Source: Rhodobacter sp. (GTDB lineage Bacteria; Pseudomonadota; Alphaproteobacteria; Rhodobacterales; Rhodobacteraceae). From it: DNA of 64,000 bases. A model generated the notes under the pieces. The model did no database searches. It was given only the letters and a program-made list of their open reading frames with translations, and was not told where the DNA came from. The number at the start of each line of letters is the position of its first letter. The first letter of the stretch is position 1. The translations under genes and the position numbers were made by a program. Shown in pieces: positions 46,823 to 55,510 of the stretch. The stretch spans positions 1 to 64,000 of the forward strand of contig JAIXUH010000013.1 in NCBI GenBank assembly GCA_027484145.1, in the 5' to 3' direction.

Positions 46823-48940
46823 ATGGCCGATTGGCATGCGGCGCGGCCTGCGGACCTTGTGCATTGGTATGCCCAGATGCTGCTGATCCGGCGGTTCGAG
46901 GAAAAGCTGCTGGAACTGGAAAAGGCAGGGCTGATCCATGGCCCCGCGCATGCCAGCATCGGGCAAGAGGCCGGGGCCGTTGGTGCCATGTCTGTGCTGG
47001 GTGCAGGGGACCGGATCAACGGGACGCACCGGGCGCACCATCAGGTGCTGATGAAACTGGTGAATGCCGTCACGCCCAAGGGCTTTGACGTGCTGAATGA
47101 CGCCTTTACGCCTGAGATGGACGAGGCGCTGCACCGCTTCATGGCCGAGATAATGGGCCTGACGCCCGGCTATTGCGGCGGGCGCGGCGGGTCGATGCAC
47201 ATGCGCCACGCGGCGGCGGGAATCATGGGCACATCGGCCATCGTGGGCGGCAACCCGCCCCATGCCGTGGGCTATGCTTTGGCTGACAAAATGCTGGGCC
47301 GCGATCAGGTGTCGGTCACGTTCTTTGGCGATGGCGCTGCACAGAATGGCGCAAGCTATGAGGCGATGAACATCGCCGCCGCGCAGCGGGTGCCGACGAT
47401 CTTTTTCATCGAGAACAACCTTTACGGTGTTTCCACACGGGTCAATGAGATCACGCGCGAAACGCGGATTTCATCGCGTGGGGCAATGCTGGGCATCCCG
47501 TCGATCGAGGTGGACGGGATGGATGTGGTGGCCGTGCACAACGCCATGGCCGAGGCGCGGCGGATCATCGCAACCGAAGGCGGGCCTGTGGTTGTGGAGG
47601 CGCTGCTGTACCGGCATTTCCACCAATCCGGCAGCCGCAGGGGCAGCGACTTTGGCTATCGCCCGACCGACGAGGAAGACGAATGGCTGGCGCGTGACCC
47701 GGTCACGACGGCCGCCGCAAGGTTGCGCGAGATGGGCATTACCAGCGCCGAAGACCTTGCCCGCATCGATGCCACCGTAACAGGCCGCGTGGCCGCCGCT
47801 GCGGCGACGCTGACGGAAACCGTTCCGGGTGGAAATGCCCTTCGTATTCCCGAACGCCTGTGGCCGGACCCCGCCACCCGCGATGACGGCATTCTGGGCG
47901 ATCTCTCTGAGCTGGCCGAGGCACGCATCCTTGACCATGGCGATATGGCCTGTGTTCCCACCGAGCGGGTCAAGTTCGTCACCGCTGCCTCCGAAACCTT
48001 GGCTGCCGCGATGGAGCGTGACCCGCGCATCATCGTGATGGGCGAAGATGTGCACCAGATGCGTGGCGGTGTTTCGGGCTTTACCAAAGGTGCCTTGGAA
48101 CGCTGGCCGGGGCGCGTACTGCCGATGCCGATTTCTGAAAACGGCTTTACCGGCGTGGCGCTTGGCGCGGCGCTGAACGGGTTGCGCCCGGTGGTCGAGA
48201 TCATGTTCGGTGACTTCTGCTTTACCGCCGCCGACCAGATTGCGCATGGTGTGGGCAAGGTGCGCCACATGTTCGGCTCTGGTTTTCCCGTGCCGCTTGT
48301 CATGCGGGTGCGGGTGTCTCCCCATACCGGCTATGGATCACAGCATTCGACCGACCCGTCCGCGCTGTTCGGCCTGTTTCCCGGCTGGCGCATCGTCAGC
48401 CCGTCCACCGCACATGACTACATCGGGTTGCTGAATGCCGCGCTGCGCTGCGACGACCCGGTGCTGGTGGTCGAACACACCGAGCTTTACCAGCGCGAGT
48501 TCGACGTGCCGGCAGGCGACCGTGATTTCATCATTCCCTTTGGCCGCGCCCATGTGGTGCGGCCCGGCACGGCCTGCACCGTGCTGGCCACCTCGGTCAT
48601 GGTGGCCCAAGCGGTGAAGGTGGCCGAGGAAACCGGCATCGACGCCGAGGTGATCGATCTGCGCAACATCGACCATCATGGCATCGACTGGGACATGATC
48701 GGCGACTCGATCGACCGCACCGGTCGTGTGATCATCGCCGAACAGACCGCGCGCAGCATGTCGATGGGTGCGACATGGGCCGAAGGCATCCAGAGCCGGT
48801 TCTTTGACAGTCTGGACTACGAAATTCTGCGCGTGACGGGGGGGCTTGCTGCGCCCACTGTCTCGGCAGTGCTCAATCGCGCCGCGCTTGGTTCTGCGGC
48901 GGATCTCCGCGAGGCGTTGCTTCGCATCACAGCCAACTAG
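46823..48940 (+). CDS. Fused alpha-beta E1 of a 2-oxoacid (acetoin-type) dehydrogenase
   Basis: A 705-residue fusion of both E1 subunits. Residues 1 to about 330 are the alpha part, with the thiamine diphosphate motif FFGDGAAQNGASYEAMNIAA and GGRGGSMHM. The beta part starts near 380 (FVTAASETLAAAMERDPRII) and shows GEDVHQMRGGVSG, PISENGFTGVALGAA and the C-terminal VSAVLNRAALGS. E1 of this kind decarboxylates a 2-oxoacid or cleaves acetoin and passes the acyl group to lipoyl-E2. The ATG at 46823 has GGAG upstream. The E2 partner is at 42281. Confidence 0.88.
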   Translation: MADWHAARPADLVHWYAQMLLIRRFEEKLLELEKAGLIHGPAHASIGQEAGAVGAMSVLGAGDRINGTHRAHHQVLMKLVNAVTPKGFDVLNDAFTPEMDEALHRFMAEIMGLTPGYCGGRGGSMHMRHAAAGIMGTSAIVGGNPPHAVGYALADKMLGRDQVSVTFFGDGAAQNGASYEAMNIAAAQRVPTIFFIENNLYGVSTRVNEITRETRISSRGAMLGIPSIEVDGMDVVAVHNAMAEARRIIATEGGPVVVEALLYRHFHQSGSRRGSDFGYRPTDEEDEWLARDPVTTAAARLREMGITSAEDLARIDATVTGRVAAAAATLTETVPGGNALRIPERLWPDPATRDDGILGDLSELAEARILDHGDMACVPTERVKFVTAASETLAAAMERDPRIIVMGEDVHQMRGGVSGFTKGALERWPGRVLPMPISENGFTGVALGAALNGLRPVVEIMFGDFCFTAADQIAHGVGKVRHMFGSGFPVPLVMRVRVSPHTGYGSQHSTDPSALFGLFPGWRIVSPSTAHDYIGLLNAALRCDDPVLVVEHTELYQREFDVPAGDRDFIIPFGRAHVVRPGTACTVLATSVMVAQAVKVAEETGIDAEVIDLRNIDHHGIDWDMIGDSIDRTGRVIIAEQTARSMSMGATWAEGIQSRFFDSLDYEILRVTGGLAAPTVSAVLNRAALGSAADLREALLRITAN

Positions 48941-48945
48941 AAAAC

Positions 48946-48962
48946 GGACCGGACACCGGTCC
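48946..48962 (+). terminator. Hairpin between E1 and binding-protein genes
   Basis: GGACCGG-ACA-CCGGTCC, a 7-bp perfect stem six bases after the E1 stop. No T run. Likely a processing or partial-termination element. Confidence 0.4.
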
Positions 48963-48982
48963 ACCAACAGGAGGACGGCCAC

Positions 48983-50581
48983 ATGATACTCAAGGGACTG
49001 AAGCCACGGGCGACGTTGCTGTCGCTTGCGGTTGCCGCCGCGGTCTTCGGGCTTTTCGTGCCGGGGGCGCAGGCGCAGGAAAAGGCGCTGGTGATCGCGC
49101 GCGACATGGATGTGAACGCACTCGATCCGGCACGGGCGTGGTGCGATACCTGCCAGATCTATAACGCTGCCGTCTATGAACAGCTTGTCACGCTGGACAA
49201 GGACAACAAGCTTCAACCGCTCCTCGCAACAAGCTGGTCGTCGAACCCCGAACAGACCGAATTCACCTTCAAGCTGGACCCTGCCGCAAAATTCTCGGAC
49301 GGTTCCGCCGTTGAGGCGAAAGACGTGAAATGGTCGTTCGAACGGCTGAAGAACATGAAGGGCAACGCGGCCTTCCTTGCCGATCCGATCACCGCCGTAG
49401 AGACGCCGGATGCACAGACTGTCATCGTAAAGCTTTCCGCCTCGAACTCTGAATTCCTGAACCAAGCAGCGGCTGGTTTCCTTGGCGTTATCAACAGCGA
49501 CGTTGCCACCGCAAACGGCGCGTTGGCTGATGAAACGACCGCAGAAAAGGACACATCCGAAACATGGTTCTTGTCAAACTCGGCTGGCAGCGGGCCCTTC
49601 GTGCTGGCGGCGTATGAACCCAACGCCGAACTGCGACTGAAGCGGAATGAAGGTTACTGGCGGACGAAGCCGACCATTCCTGAGGTCATCTTCCGTCAGG
49701 TCAAGGATGCCGTCAGCCAAGCGCAGATGCTGCAATCGGGCGAAGTGGACATCGCCATGCAGATCGACCCCGAAACTGCAAAGTCGCTGGAGGGCACGCC
49801 TGCCGTTGTTGAGAAGGTCCCGTCCTACAACTTTGTCTATATTGCGCTGTCGCCGGGGGCGAAGGCCACCCCCATCGACATGAGCCCCGAAGTGCGTGAG
49901 GCAATCTCGATCGCCATCGACCGCACCTCGCTGATCGACTTCACGCTGGGTGGCGCTGGCCGCCCGCTGGCAGCACCCATTCCATTGGGCTTCCCCGGTG
50001 GCGACGGGCATGCGATTCCGGAATACATCCCGGAAAAGGCCAAGGAAATGCTGGCCGCGGCAGGGCATCCTGATGGCTTTACCCTGCAGTCGATCTATCC
50101 CGACATGAACGTCTATGGCGTGGACTTCAACCTGATGATGCAGAAGATCCAGCAGGACCTGTCCAAGGTCGGCGTCACGCTGGAACTGCAGCCCGTGCCC
50201 TTTGCCAACTGGCGCGAAGCGGCGAATGGCGATCACATCCCGCTGACCGCCGTGTTCTTTGCGCCCGATTTCTTTGGCTCGTCGCAATACATCGACGTGT
50301 TCGGGATGCAGGAAGGTTCGGTCTGGGCCAAGCGCGCGGGGGGCGCGACGGTCCCCGGCATCATCAACCCGCGTCCGGGTGAGTTGAAGGCAAAGGCCCT
50401 TGCCGCAGCGACGGCAGAAGAGGCCAACGCGCTGTGGACGGAAGCCGCGCAAGAGATGATCAACAACAAGATCATCATCCCGATGGTCAGCCCCGACCTG
50501 ATCCTTGCCTATGGGCCGAACATCAAGGGCGTGCGCTATAGCGCCTGCTGCAACCTGCCGCTGGCCGAGATTACCAACTGA
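48983..50581 (+). CDS. ABC transporter substrate-binding protein, family 5 (dipeptide/nickel type)
   Basis: A 532-residue periplasmic binding protein for the Dpp-type importer encoded at 37.4-41.3 kb. The signal peptide is MILKGLKPRATLLSLAVAAA through GAQAQ. The mature part begins EKALVIARDMDVNALDPARAW and shows the family block KFSDGSAVEAKDVKWSFERL and the second-lobe VREAISIAIDRTSLID. AGGAGG lies before the start. Ligand unknown; family members bind peptides, opines, nickel or other amino compounds. It is framed by hairpins at 48946 and 50588. Confidence 0.92.
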   Translation: MILKGLKPRATLLSLAVAAAVFGLFVPGAQAQEKALVIARDMDVNALDPARAWCDTCQIYNAAVYEQLVTLDKDNKLQPLLATSWSSNPEQTEFTFKLDPAAKFSDGSAVEAKDVKWSFERLKNMKGNAAFLADPITAVETPDAQTVIVKLSASNSEFLNQAAAGFLGVINSDVATANGALADETTAEKDTSETWFLSNSAGSGPFVLAAYEPNAELRLKRNEGYWRTKPTIPEVIFRQVKDAVSQAQMLQSGEVDIAMQIDPETAKSLEGTPAVVEKVPSYNFVYIALSPGAKATPIDMSPEVREAISIAIDRTSLIDFTLGGAGRPLAAPIPLGFPGGDGHAIPEYIPEKAKEMLAAAGHPDGFTLQSIYPDMNVYGVDFNLMMQKIQQDLSKVGVTLELQPVPFANWREAANGDHIPLTAVFFAPDFFGSSQYIDVFGMQEGSVWAKRAGGATVPGIINPRPGELKAKALAAATAEEANALWTEAAQEMINNKIIIPMVSPDLILAYGPNIKGVRYSACCNLPLAEITN

Positions 50582-50587
50582 TCTTTC

Positions 50588-50615
50588 GCGGGGGGTGCTA
50601 TCGGGTGCCCCCCGC
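50588..50615 (+). terminator. Hairpin after the family 5 binding-protein gene
   Basis: GCGGGGGG / CCCCCCGC, an 8-bp stem with a 12-base loop, seven bases after the stop. No T run follows; downstream genes are on the same strand, so read-through is expected. Confidence 0.45.
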
Positions 50616-50637
50616 TTCCTTGGACAGAGAGATTCCC

Positions 50638-51882
50638 ATGACAGCGCCCCTTGGCAATTCCCGCGACCTCGCCCTGCAAGAACGGGCGCGTCACGTCATA
50701 CCCAACGGCATGTGGGGCCACATGGCCACGCGGTCCATCGCGCCGGGCTATCCTCAATTCTTTTCCCGCGCCTCTGGCTGCCGTGTCTGGGACGCCGACG
50801 GCAACGAATACATTGATTTCATGTGCGCCTGGGGGCCGAATGTCCTTGGCTATCATCACACGGCGGTCGAGGCTGCGGCGCTTTCGCAGTTGCAGGTCGT
50901 CGACTCGGGCAATGGCCCGACCGAAATGGTCGTGGAACTGGCAGAACTGCTGACTTCGACGCTTGACCACGCGGACTGGTGCCTGTTCGAAAAGAATGGC
51001 ACCGACGCCACCACGGCCTGTGTCACCATTGCGCGCTCCGCGACGGGCAAGCGAAAGGTGATCATGGCGAAGGGCGCCTATCACGGGGCCGTTCCGTGGT
51101 GCTCGCCCTCGGTCATCGGGGTCACGGCCGAGGACCGTGCTCACCTTATTTCGTTCGATTGGGGCGATCTTGTCAGTCTTGAGGCCGCCGTGGCACAGGC
51201 CGGGGACGATCTGGCCGCGATCATCCTGACGGCGTTCCGCCATGATGTGGGACGCGATCAGGAACTGCCCACAGCCGAATTCCTGCGCGCCGCCCGCGCC
51301 CATTGTGACCGGGCCGGGGCAATGCTGATCTGCGATGATGTGCGGGCAGGCTTTCGTCTGGACGTGCGCGGCAGTTGGGCGCGCTATGGCGTGAAGCCTG
51401 ACCTTGCCGCCTATTCCAAAGCCATTGCCAATGGCTGGCCGCTGGCCGCGATTGCAGGCGCGAACCATGCGCGGGCGGGGGCAGAAAAGATCTTTACCAC
51501 CGGGTCATTTTGGTATGGCGCAGCAGCCATGGCCGCCGCTGTGGCCACCGTTCGGATCCTGCGGGATACAGACGCGCTGGCCCATACCGAGGCGATGGGC
51601 AAGCGCTTTCGGCAGGGGTTGGATCAGGCCGCCACACACCACGGTTATCGGCTGCGCCAGACCGGCCCTGTGCAAATGCCGATGGTGCTGGTGGACGGCG
51701 ATCAGGACCTGCGGATCGGCAATGCGCTATGTGCGGCGGCGCTGCGCCACGGGATTTTCCTTCACCCCAAGCACAACATGTTCCTCTGTGCCGCCCATAC
51801 CGCCGCCGACATTGACCGCGCGGTCGAGGGCGTGGACCGAGCGTTTGCCGATATTGCTGCCGCCGGCGTTGTGCCCGCCTGA
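50638..51882 (+). CDS. Class III aminotransferase (glutamate-1-semialdehyde aminomutase-like)
   Basis: A 414-residue PLP enzyme. The cofactor Lys261 is in [17 protein letters not shown], the PLP-ring Asp in [11 protein letters not shown], and the phosphate-binding block is [41 protein letters not shown] is the family N-terminal block. It resembles GSA aminomutase-like transaminases used in catabolism rather than HemL itself. The ATG at 50638 follows AGAGAG. It is 14 bases before the class IV transaminase gene, so the two act on the same substrate set. Confidence 0.9.
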   Translation: MTAPLGNSRDLALQERARHVIPNGMWGHMATRSIAPGYPQFFSRASGCRVWDADGNEYIDFMCAWGPNVLGYHHTAVEAAALSQLQVVDSGNGPTEMVVELAELLTSTLDHADWCLFEKNGTDATTACVTIARSATGKRKVIMAKGAYHGAVPWCSPSVIGVTAEDRAHLISFDWGDLVSLEAAVAQAGDDLAAIILTAFRHDVGRDQELPTAEFLRAARAHCDRAGAMLICDDVRAGFRLDVRGSWARYGVKPDLAAYSKAIANGWPLAAIAGANHARAGAEKIFTTGSFWYGAAAMAAAVATVRILRDTDALAHTEAMGKRFRQGLDQAATHHGYRLRQTGPVQMPMVLVDGDQDLRIGNALCAAALRHGIFLHPKHNMFLCAAHTAADIDRAVEGVDRAFADIAAAGVVPA

Positions 51883-51896
51883 CCAAAGGTTTCTCG

Positions 51897-52859
51897 ATGA
51901 CTTACACCGACCACATCTTTACCGAATACCGCTGCAGGCTGGCCGAATTGCAAGAAAGCCCAAACCCCTTTGCCAAGGGCATCGCTTGGGTGGGCGGTGA
52001 TTATGTACCGGTGGCCGAGGCGAAGATTCCGCTGCTGGATCAGGGGTTTCTTCACTCGGACCTGACCTATGACGTGCCCGCCATCTGGAACGGTCGCTTC
52101 TTCCGGCTGGACGATCACCTCGACCGGTTCGAGGCGAGCCTGAAGAAACTGCGCCTGAAAAGCCCGATCCCACGGCAGGATATCCGCGACCGTCTGGTGG
52201 AAATGGCCGCCAAAAGCGGTATTCGCGACGCCTATGTGATGATGATCGTGACCCGTGGGCTGCGCTATGTGCGCCAGTATGCGCCGGAGGACTGCGAGAA
52301 CTTCTGCTATCTGATGGTCACACCCTACCTTTGGGTGATGAACGAAGAGGTCCAGAAGACCGGCGGCTCTGCCATCATCGCCCGCACGGTGCGCCGCATC
52401 CCGCCGGGGGCCATCGACCCCACGGTCAAGAACCTGCAATGGGGCGATTTCACCCGCGGGATCTTTGAGGCCCGGGACCGTGGCGCCATGTATCCGATCC
52501 TGACGGATGGAGACGCCAACCTGACCGAAGGCTCTGGCTTCAACGTGGTGCTGGTCAAGGATGGGCGGCTTTACACCCCGCGCCGGGGCGTGCTGGAGGG
52601 CGTGACGCGCAAGTCCGTGCTGGCCGTGGCCGACAAGCTTGGCATCCCGTGGGTGATCGACGATATCCCTGTGCAGATGGCCTATGACTGCGACGAGATC
52701 ATGTTCGTCACCACTGCAGGGGGTGTCATGCCAATTACCACGCTTGATGATCGGCCTGTCGGTGATGGTGAGGTGGGGCCCGTGAGCAAAGCCATCTGGA
52801 AGGGCTATTGGGATGCCCATTCCGACCCCGACTACAGTTTCCCCATCAACTACTACTGA
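51897..52859 (+). CDS. Fold-type IV transaminase, (R)-selective amine transaminase-like
   Basis: A 320-residue PLP enzyme of the branched-chain aminotransferase fold. Lys178 ([10 protein letters not shown]) forms the Schiff base; Glu211 (LTEGSGFN) is the PLP nitrogen partner; His53 and Tyr58 lie in [11 protein letters not shown]. The whole length ([54 protein letters not shown]) follows the known (R)-amine:pyruvate transaminases such as the Aspergillus terreus enzyme, and the mobile-loop Arg126 (YVRQYAPED) matches the arginine that binds the 2-oxoacid carboxylate. Natural substrate unknown. Last gene before the integrase relic. Confidence 0.9.
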   Translation: MTYTDHIFTEYRCRLAELQESPNPFAKGIAWVGGDYVPVAEAKIPLLDQGFLHSDLTYDVPAIWNGRFFRLDDHLDRFEASLKKLRLKSPIPRQDIRDRLVEMAAKSGIRDAYVMMIVTRGLRYVRQYAPEDCENFCYLMVTPYLWVMNEEVQKTGGSAIIARTVRRIPPGAIDPTVKNLQWGDFTRGIFEARDRGAMYPILTDGDANLTEGSGFNVVLVKDGRLYTPRRGVLEGVTRKSVLAVADKLGIPWVIDDIPVQMAYDCDEIMFVTTAGGVMPITTLDDRPVGDGEVGPVSKAIWKGYWDAHSDPDYSFPINYY

Positions 52860-52877
52860 TCGCGGCCCAGCAGGGGA

Positions 52878-53069
52878 TTACTGCGCGACACGGTCCGTCC
52901 GCGTGGGTGGGTTGGGTGGTGAAAAACCGGGCCGCAGACCCATGGTTGGCTGGTGCCACAGACACGGGCCGCTGGCTTTGAAGGATAAGAATTGCCTCGC
53001 AGAATTCGACACCCTGCAAGGCTTGTCACCAGGTTTCAAGTTTCGAATCGTGGCGTCGGTCAGGGGCAT
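52878..53069 (-). pseudogene. Relic of a tyrosine recombinase (P4-type integrase) N-terminus
   Basis: A 63-codon frame beginning MPLTDATIRNLKPGDKPCRV, the usual start of P4-family phage/island integrases with an N-terminal arm-binding domain (DUF4102). The next stretch (FLSFKASGPCLWHQ) is a poor match to the LxLxVxPSGSKLWRW segment; after that likeness is lost and the frame stops. No catalytic domain remains. It lies 166 bases from the 3' end of tRNA-Met and reads away from it, the usual placement of an island integrase. The rest of the 375-base gap (52860-53234) shows nothing else. Confidence 0.6.
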
Positions 53070-53234
53070 AATGGGGGGAGCGCCCTTTCATCTCCGAACC
53101 GGTGAGCCCAAAGACACCCCCAAGCCCGGGGCAGTCCTGCCGATGACCTTGGACAGCATAGGACAAGGCGATCTTGGCCAACCCTTGCAAACAAGGGTTT
53201 TCCGGATGTCACTGCATGACTATGGGTTTGGAAT

Positions 53235-53311
53235 TGGTGGCGAGGGGGGGACTCGAACCCCCGACCCCGTGATTATGAGTCACGTGCTCTAACCAGCTGA
53301 GCTACCTAGCC
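53235..53311 (-). tRNA. tRNA-Met (anticodon CAT)
   Basis: A 77-nt tRNA including an encoded CCA end (53235-53237). The D arm is GCTC-AGCTGGTTA-GAGC, the anticodon stem CGTGA/TCACG with loop CTCATAA (anticodon CAT) and the T arm GGGGG-TTCGAGT-CCCCC. It has a normal 1:72 G-C pair, so it is the elongator type rather than initiator; a tRNA-Ile2 cannot be fully excluded. The acceptor stem GGCTAGG/CCTCGCC has a T-C mismatch at 4:69 (53308 and 53242). Confidence 0.95.
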
Positions 53312-53373
53312 ACTGGCGCGTTCCCTAGTGAAGCGGGCATGGGGCGTCAAGGGCGAATCGACACTTTCGGCTG

Positions 53374-55392
53374 TCAGGCGGCGGGGGCATCCGCATGGGC
53401 CACGCGCGGGCGACCTGCGGCGGTGACGGTGATCAGCGCCTCGATGAACATGCGGCGGCCTTCGACATCGGCCTCGCGCAGGTCACGGGTGCGCGTCAGG
53501 TGCACATCGACGGCCCCGGCGCGCAGCGCGCGTTCGGTCGCCTCGGCCACGAGGGCAGCTTCCAATGCATCAAGGGCTTCGTCCCTTTCGGAATAAAGCT
53601 GGACCCCTGCCGCAAGGTGTACGGCAAAGCGCCCTTCGGACGGGCTGGTGACGGTGCCGCTCACCCGCTGGCTGACCTGCCCCACCACTGCACCGATGGC
53701 ATTGGCGACACCCGCATGTTCGGGCAGGATCATCTGGCAGCCCAGCTTTTCGCCCACAGCGCCGTAATAAGACGGGGCCGATGCGCCCAGACCGATCACA
53801 GGCACGGCAAGACGGGCGGTGATCTCCATCACGCCATGGTGGCGGGCCAGACCGGCCTTGAGGATGGGATGGCGGGCCAAAACCTCGGGCGCCTCATCGG
53901 CAAAGGCGTGATCCTCGGCAAAGGCGGCTTCCAGCAGGCAATCGGCGGTTTGCTGAGTGAGTTGGTCGATGATCGCCTGTGCAAGGGCGGCGGGATCGGT
54001 GGCAAAGCGTTCGCCCGCACCATTGCGGCGACGGCCCAGAAGACGCATCGCCTTTTCGGCGGCGCCGGCATCCCAGGCCGACAGGCGGCCCAAAACATGG
54101 CTGGCGTCTGATGGGGTGACACCCGCGATCATCACCAGCCCGCGGGCGACAAGGCGTTCAAGCGCCGCCACCTCCAGCCGCGAGGTCAGCGCCGCCGCCA
54201 TCGGCATGGCTTGCGTCAGGCGGGCCAGAAGCGTCGCCTCACGCGCGGTCAGCCCGCCGCTGTTGCCCTGCATCGGAATAACAAAGCGCCCGTCGAATTC
54301 GCCCGAAACGTCAGCAGCAAGGGCGCGGTCCAGCGTGGCATGGACCATTGGTCCGTGATCCACGGCCAGCAACGACACCGGAACAAGGCGGCGCGGGCCA
54401 AGGCGCAGACCGCCCAGCAGCCCTTGGGTAATCAGGTGCACCTCGCTGTCGCCGCCAAGGCCAGTGGTTCGCATGGCCACCGCCTCGACCATGGTGCGAA
54501 AGCCGCCGACACGGGCGCCCATCGGGTCAATCTCGGGCAGGCCATCACGCAGCAGCGCGACATCGGTGGTGGTGCCGCCGATGTCACTGACCAGCGCATT
54601 CTGCGCACCTGTCAGCCAGCGCGCACCGACGATGCTGGCGGCGGGGCCGGAAAGGATGGTCTCAATCGGGCGTTCGCGGACCATGGCGGCGCTGATCAGC
54701 GCGCCATCGCCGCGCACCACCATCAAGGGCGCCTGAATGCCGATGGCGGCAAGGTGACGCTCGCAAGCGGCGACCAAGCGGTCGATCATGCCGATCAGGC
54801 GGGCATTCAGCACGGCCGTCAGCGCGCGCTTTGGGCCGTTCAGGTTGGCAGAGAGTTCGTGGCTGCAGGTGACGGGGCGGCCGGTGACACGGCGGATCAG
54901 GTCGCGCGCGGCGATTTCATGGGCGGGGTTGCGGGTGGCAAACTGGGCGGCCACGGCAAAGCCCACGACCTGATCGGCGAGTGCGGCCACGGCGGCCTCC
55001 ACCGCAGACAAGTCAAGCGGGGCCAGTTCCTGCCCAGCGTGGCCATGCCCGCCGGAAAAGCGCAGGATCGGATCACCCTTCAGCGCTTCGTCCAGACCGG
55101 CGCGCGCCTCGTCGCCGGCATCAAAGCCAATGAACAAAAGGGCCACGCGGCCCCCCTGCCCTTCGACCAGCGCATTTGTGGCAAGGGTGGTGGACAGCGA
55201 CACCAGTGTCACCTGATCAGGGCGCACGGATGCTGCGGCAAGGGCGGCATCAACCGCCTGCCCGATGCCCACGGCCAGATCGGCGCGGCTGGTCAGGGCC
55301 TTGGCCTTGCCGATAACGGCGGTGGCCGCATCATCGACGATGACGGCGTCGGTATAGGTTCCGCCCGTGTCGACACCCAGAAAATAGCCCAT
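53374..55392 (-). CDS. Hydantoinase/oxoprolinase family protein (HyuA type)
   Basis: A 672-residue ATP-dependent hydrolase subunit of the HyuA group. It starts MGYFLGVDTGGTYTDAVIVD, the ASKHA-type phosphate loop, and shows STTLATNALVEGQGGRVAL, TCSHELSANLNGPKRALTAV, VRGDGALISAAM, SDIGGTTTDVALLRDG and a C-terminal acidic/hydrophobic domain. Partner subunits (HyuB) are usual, yet none is adjacent. Substrates in the family include 5-oxoproline, hydantoins and caprolactam. It may work alone or with a distant partner. Confidence 0.88.
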   Translation of the reverse strand: MGYFLGVDTGGTYTDAVIVDDAATAVIGKAKALTSRADLAVGIGQAVDAALAAASVRPDQVTLVSLSTTLATNALVEGQGGRVALLFIGFDAGDEARAGLDEALKGDPILRFSGGHGHAGQELAPLDLSAVEAAVAALADQVVGFAVAAQFATRNPAHEIAARDLIRRVTGRPVTCSHELSANLNGPKRALTAVLNARLIGMIDRLVAACERHLAAIGIQAPLMVVRGDGALISAAMVRERPIETILSGPAASIVGARWLTGAQNALVSDIGGTTTDVALLRDGLPEIDPMGARVGGFRTMVEAVAMRTTGLGGDSEVHLITQGLLGGLRLGPRRLVPVSLLAVDHGPMVHATLDRALAADVSGEFDGRFVIPMQGNSGGLTAREATLLARLTQAMPMAAALTSRLEVAALERLVARGLVMIAGVTPSDASHVLGRLSAWDAGAAEKAMRLLGRRRNGAGERFATDPAALAQAIIDQLTQQTADCLLEAAFAEDHAFADEAPEVLARHPILKAGLARHHGVMEITARLAVPVIGLGASAPSYYGAVGEKLGCQMILPEHAGVANAIGAVVGQVSQRVSGTVTSPSEGRFAVHLAAGVQLYSERDEALDALEAALVAEATERALRAGAVDVHLTRTRDLREADVEGRRMFIEALITVTAAGRPRVAHADAPAA

Positions 55393-55510
55393 TACTGCCG
55401 ATCCTTGTTCGCCTTTTGCGTCAGCTAGGGCAGTCGCACGGAAAGGTCACCCCCGGATGCGACATGCGCCGTCGCGGATGCGCCTTATTCGGCGCGGGCG
55501 CGGATGCGTC

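Noticed and set aside
46823-48940. Frameshift or assembly fusion creating the long E1
   Set aside because: The alpha and beta parts join through a continuous linker of about 50 sensible residues in one frame, and such E1 fusions are known.
55455-55508. Three GGATGCG repeats between the hydantoinase and rpoN genes, considered as CRISPR or iterons
   Set aside because: The unit is only 7 bases, spacing is irregular (21 and 26), and no cas or replication gene is near.
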